The position numbers and the translations under genes are program-made. DNA of 64,000 nucleotides, taken from Astrocystis sublimbata. Lineage: Eukaryota > Ascomycota > Sordariomycetes > Xylariales > Xylariaceae. The notes under the pieces are model-generated. The model saw only the letters and a list, made by a program, of their open reading frames with translations. It ran no database searches and was not told the origin of the DNA. Shown piece after piece: positions 59,339 through 64,000 of the stretch. Each line of letters begins with the position of its first letter. The stretch's first letter is position 1. The DNA lies in contig JAJNNY010000019.1 of the NCBI GenBank assembly GCA_022453515.1, positions 1 to 64,000 of the forward strand, given 5' to 3'.

Positions 59339-61966
59339 TTTGGGTTTGGAACTGGTCGACTGTCGGAGATAGCGACTAGACGATCGATTGGCTTAATCGG
59401 CGTCGAATAGATGGTTGCCACGAAGTCGTCAGCTCTCGTAGCTGGCGGCCAACAAGGGCCCCGTCGCGGGGAGGAGGCAATGACACGACGATGTCAACCC
59501 TGACCACTGGAATGGACAAGCGATGGGTGCCCCCGAGTTAGATGGAATCGGGGATTTCGATATGATGCCACCTGACTTTGGCATCCATTGTTCACGGCGC
59601 TAGCAGGTGGGCAGCGCGAGACTCGATGTTGGACCCGACACGAGGACAAGGCAATTCTTCGCAGTTCAAAGAGTAGTCCCACACGCCAAGATGGATGGAC
59701 AGCAACGGTAGGCAGACACGCAACAGCAGACAAGCAGAGAGGCAGAGAGGTCGATGGTGAATGTTGTTGATGTTGTGTAAGGCGGCTCTGCTAACTGGAT
59801 GCGGACGGGTGCATATAGACGGGATGCCAAGCTAGGCAGCCTGCGGCATGTTGACGTTATGCGTGTTGACTAAGGTAAGGTTAAGGTGGTGGTGGTGATA
59901 AGTGATAAGCGATAGTTGAGTAGCGAGAGCGAAAGTGAAAGTGAACGTGAACGTGAGGGAGAGCGGCGATTGTTTTGTTAGATGGATGGATGGATGGATG
60001 CGAACGGCTCGGCGGTGGTGATGATGGGGAGGACCAGAGGTGGACGGTTCTGGACGGGATGCACGATGGGCGTTAGACGGTGGTAGGTGAGGCGAGGTGA
60101 GGTGCAGTAAAGCGAGACGGGATGTGTGTGATATGGGAGTGACGGGATGGGATGTGGAAGCTTGACTGGCGACTGGGAGCCGGGAGCTGGGTTGGGAGCT
60201 GGGTGGAGGACCGGGGGCGCATCATCCAGTCAGAAGGTTGTTCCTCGTGATGCTAGACGACCCTGTGCCATCCGTCATCGGTCGGTCCGCGGCGCGCGAG
60301 CCACTATGTAGGTACCTTAGGTACCTAACGGTATGAGAGGAGGTGGAGGTAGCCTTAAGACAATCACCACGCGCGATAAGACCATCTGCTGGGCCTATGA
60401 CGACTTGTGTCTGCCCCAATCTCCAAACACAGAGTGGCAGAGCGAAGATATGGCGAGAGACGGAGCTCGAGCTAGAGCTTTGGGGGCTCGGGGGGGGGGT
60501 ACTTCCAGGTAACACCCAAACCTGTTATCGAAGCGCTACGGCGCCAATATTGGGAGCTTGCCGGAGGGCTGTCTACCGCGCTTATCCCCACTCGGCTTGG
60601 CTCACGGATCCATGCAGCGTACTACCGAACTCGCCCGGGGAGCTACAGCAGGACGGACTACCCATACCTAGCACCTTATACCACCTACACGCATACTACA
60701 TGCATGCATGTATGACTGACTAGATGACTGGTACAACTAGAAACTTCCCGAGTCTGCAAATGGAACCGATGCTGTCTAGGCAGCAAATGCAGGCAATTGC
60801 ATCGGACGCAGGCAAGACTCATTATTGCTATTATCATGAATGCTATAGGCAGCTGCCTGATAAATGACTTGTCTTCTCTTTGTTCCAGTCTTTGATGGCC
60901 ATGGGGACAATGACGGTTAGACCAATAAGCACAAAGCAATGGTATCTCGCAGAGGTTGAAAGCAGACTGGTCCACCAAGGAAAAAAAAAAAGGCAGAACA
61001 GATCGAACACTCATCGTCCAGTTCAGGATCCTGGCAGCGATATTGATGAGCTCGAGAGAAACACCCTGTATAGAAAATGGGGATATACCATAGTACATAG
61101 ATATCTAGGACCACAGAGATCGAGATCACAACAGAGGCCGGGGTAGACTCCACTCACAATCTGAGTGGGTTTTGTCTACCTCGGCCTGAGCACAACCGAG
61201 ACGTATGTAACGACATGATCGCTGGAGACGCCGAGGCGAATATAGGGCGTAGCTTCCTATAGGAATAGCGTTCAGGGGTAAGGGTGGTATCACGATTCTG
61301 TAGGTCTATAAGTGACGGGCTTGGTAACGTCCTATCTGTTGGTAGTGTCATGGCAGAGTGCTGCAGTCCTATTCCGCCACGGGTGGGAAGCAGCAAGAAC
61401 TTCAATTATTGGGCCTACAGCTCAATTCAAAGTATACAGCGTGTTCAGCCATGAGCCTCGAAAGGATTAGAGAACAGAGACCCCTCGGACCATTTTTGGA
61501 GCAATTGCAATGGAACTTGTTACGTCGGTGGCATACTCAGCTATGCATGCAGTAAATACCTATCTACGAAGTACCTGCTAATTAACTCAGTAGGACTTAT
61601 GTACTTACCCATGGCTGAAACGAGGTACCTCTTTAACTGCATTTTCAACTCCAACACCTCTACACTCGGCTTGGCAGCATAAAGAGGGAACAATCAGCTG
61701 CCGAGTATATGCACCCAATCAAATCAGTCTAGTGAACATAGCCACTGGACGCGCTAGAATTTGAGAATTTACGTAACTCAGGGACACCCATATGAAAGAA
61801 GTTGGTCAATTCATTTTATACCAGAAGATGTAATTTATATATTCAAGTAAATACGATCAATCCTATATTCCAATTGAAACATTGGAAACCACGAAGCGTT
61901 ACTACAAGCCCCCAGCCAGTCTCGTAGATACAAGCCAATCAGTGGAGATCTCGTGGCTTTTGGGCC
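59339..61966. other. Gene-free 2.6-kb region upstream of ATG13
   Basis: The ATG13 promoter lies at the left. There are several simple repeats, including (GATG)n at about 59984-60000, (GTG)n near 59889 and the inverted pair TAGGTACC/GGTACCTA at 60309-60327. No gene is supported. Confidence 0.55.
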
Positions 61967-63295
<1,329 letters not shown>

Positions 63296-64000
63296 ATTGA
63301 AGAGTAGACTTGGGGATTAACTGTAGCCGGTGAGTTGAGAGCTGTGAGGGCAAGGCTAAGATATCGAGATGTGGTCGAACTGACCCCTTTATATAGAGCT
63401 TGAGACTCCATGATAGCTCGTAGGTGAAGGGTTGGATGTGATGTTGCGCAATAGCTGCCAAGGTACTCGTCGCACGGCCAAGAGTTGCTGAGTGTAGAAG
63501 CTATCGCCACATCTCAGCGAGGTTCCAGATGCATCAGACTTGCAAGATCCATGCTACCAGTCAAAATGAGGAAGGAGAGAAGCAGGGCGGCTGAGTGGAG
63601 GTCGTTACTGGTGATGGTCAGACGACGATTTCATTACAGTCGTATCCTTGGCAGGAAACACTATGAAGACGAAAACAGAGAGTCGGGCCGCATGACAGAG
63701 TGAACCATCGTTGCTATTGATTACAGTTGTAATAGCCGAGCCGAGCCAGTGGATCTTACAGGGCGTCCGACATCTTCAACAAATACGCAAACAAGCTGAT
63801 TATGTCGAGACGCCCCTTGATGCCCGTCGCGGTGATCATTGCCACAGCTACTCGGAGGTATCCGGATCAGCATGTCTCGAATTGAAAAGCTCCAGAAAGT
63901 CTACGGCATCATCCTAGAACCATGCTATTTCAGCACCTGGCCGAGCTGGCCGGCCGGGTTGAGCTCGTCTTGTGTGACACGTGAATCGAGCGAAACCCGG
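63296..64000. other. Promoter side of the subtilisin gene
   Basis: 705 bp with no gene recognised on either strand. It contains a TATA box (separate entry). Confidence 0.5.
63388..63395 (-). promoter_or_regulatory. TATA box of the subtilisin gene
   Basis: TATATAAA on the minus strand, about 95 bp before the start codon at 63295. Position and sequence fit a core promoter of a strongly expressed secreted-enzyme gene. Confidence 0.6.

Overview
The window is nuclear DNA of a filamentous ascomycete (Pezizomycotina). Sordariomycetes is my best guess, from the protein types and not from any search. The evidence is short introns (about 50-180 bp) with GT-AG borders, a retroelement ruined by RIP-style C:G to T:A change, and typical fungal families (Clr5 domain, TOXE-like bZIP-ankyrin, HSE1, ATG13, proteinase-K-like subtilase).

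Layout. (1) 1-4450 is an AT-rich island. It holds the 3' part of a RIP-degraded Ty3/gypsy chromovirus pol, a degraded antisense companion ORF and two LTR copies. (2) 4796-11454 is ordinary gene space: a type-B methionine sulfoxide reductase, a nitronate monooxygenase and a SNF2 ATPase. (3) 13964-15756 is a Clr5-domain protein, followed by a 2.4-kb gene-free stretch. (4) 18113-47697 is a secondary-metabolite cluster. (5) 50213-63295 returns to general genes: a hypothetical fragment, ESCRT-0 HSE1, a frameshifted kinase-like pseudogene, ATG13 and a secreted subtilisin.

The cluster holds a seven-exon highly reducing polyketide synthase (KS-AT-DH-psiMT-ER-KR-ACP, 2428 aa, no release domain). A divergent alpha/beta hydrolase could release or transfer the chain. 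Three P450 loci follow: one complete but with unusual heme and I-helix motifs, one truncated after its first exon, one complete. There is a bZIP-basic/ankyrin regulator of the TOXE type with no visible leucine zipper, a secreted-type bicovalent (BBE) FAD oxidase, a cytosolic-type FAD oxidase, a 14-TM MFS exporter and a short-chain dehydrogenase. A plausible scheme, inferred only, is: PKS builds a reduced chain, hydrolase offloads it, P450s and SDR oxidise or adjust it, the FAD oxidases perform late oxidation or cyclisation, and the MFS protein exports the product. I do not recognise the cluster as one with a known product.

Two regulatory patterns stand out. TGATTACC recurs in intergenic DNA next to most cluster genes, including a 14-bp tandem array between PKS and hydrolase, and I found it nowhere else in the window by eye. 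A separate array of five GTRACNRTCAC palindromes lies just 3' of the regulator gene. Exon borders were set by hand from splice sites and reading-frame phase; every intact model given closes in frame.
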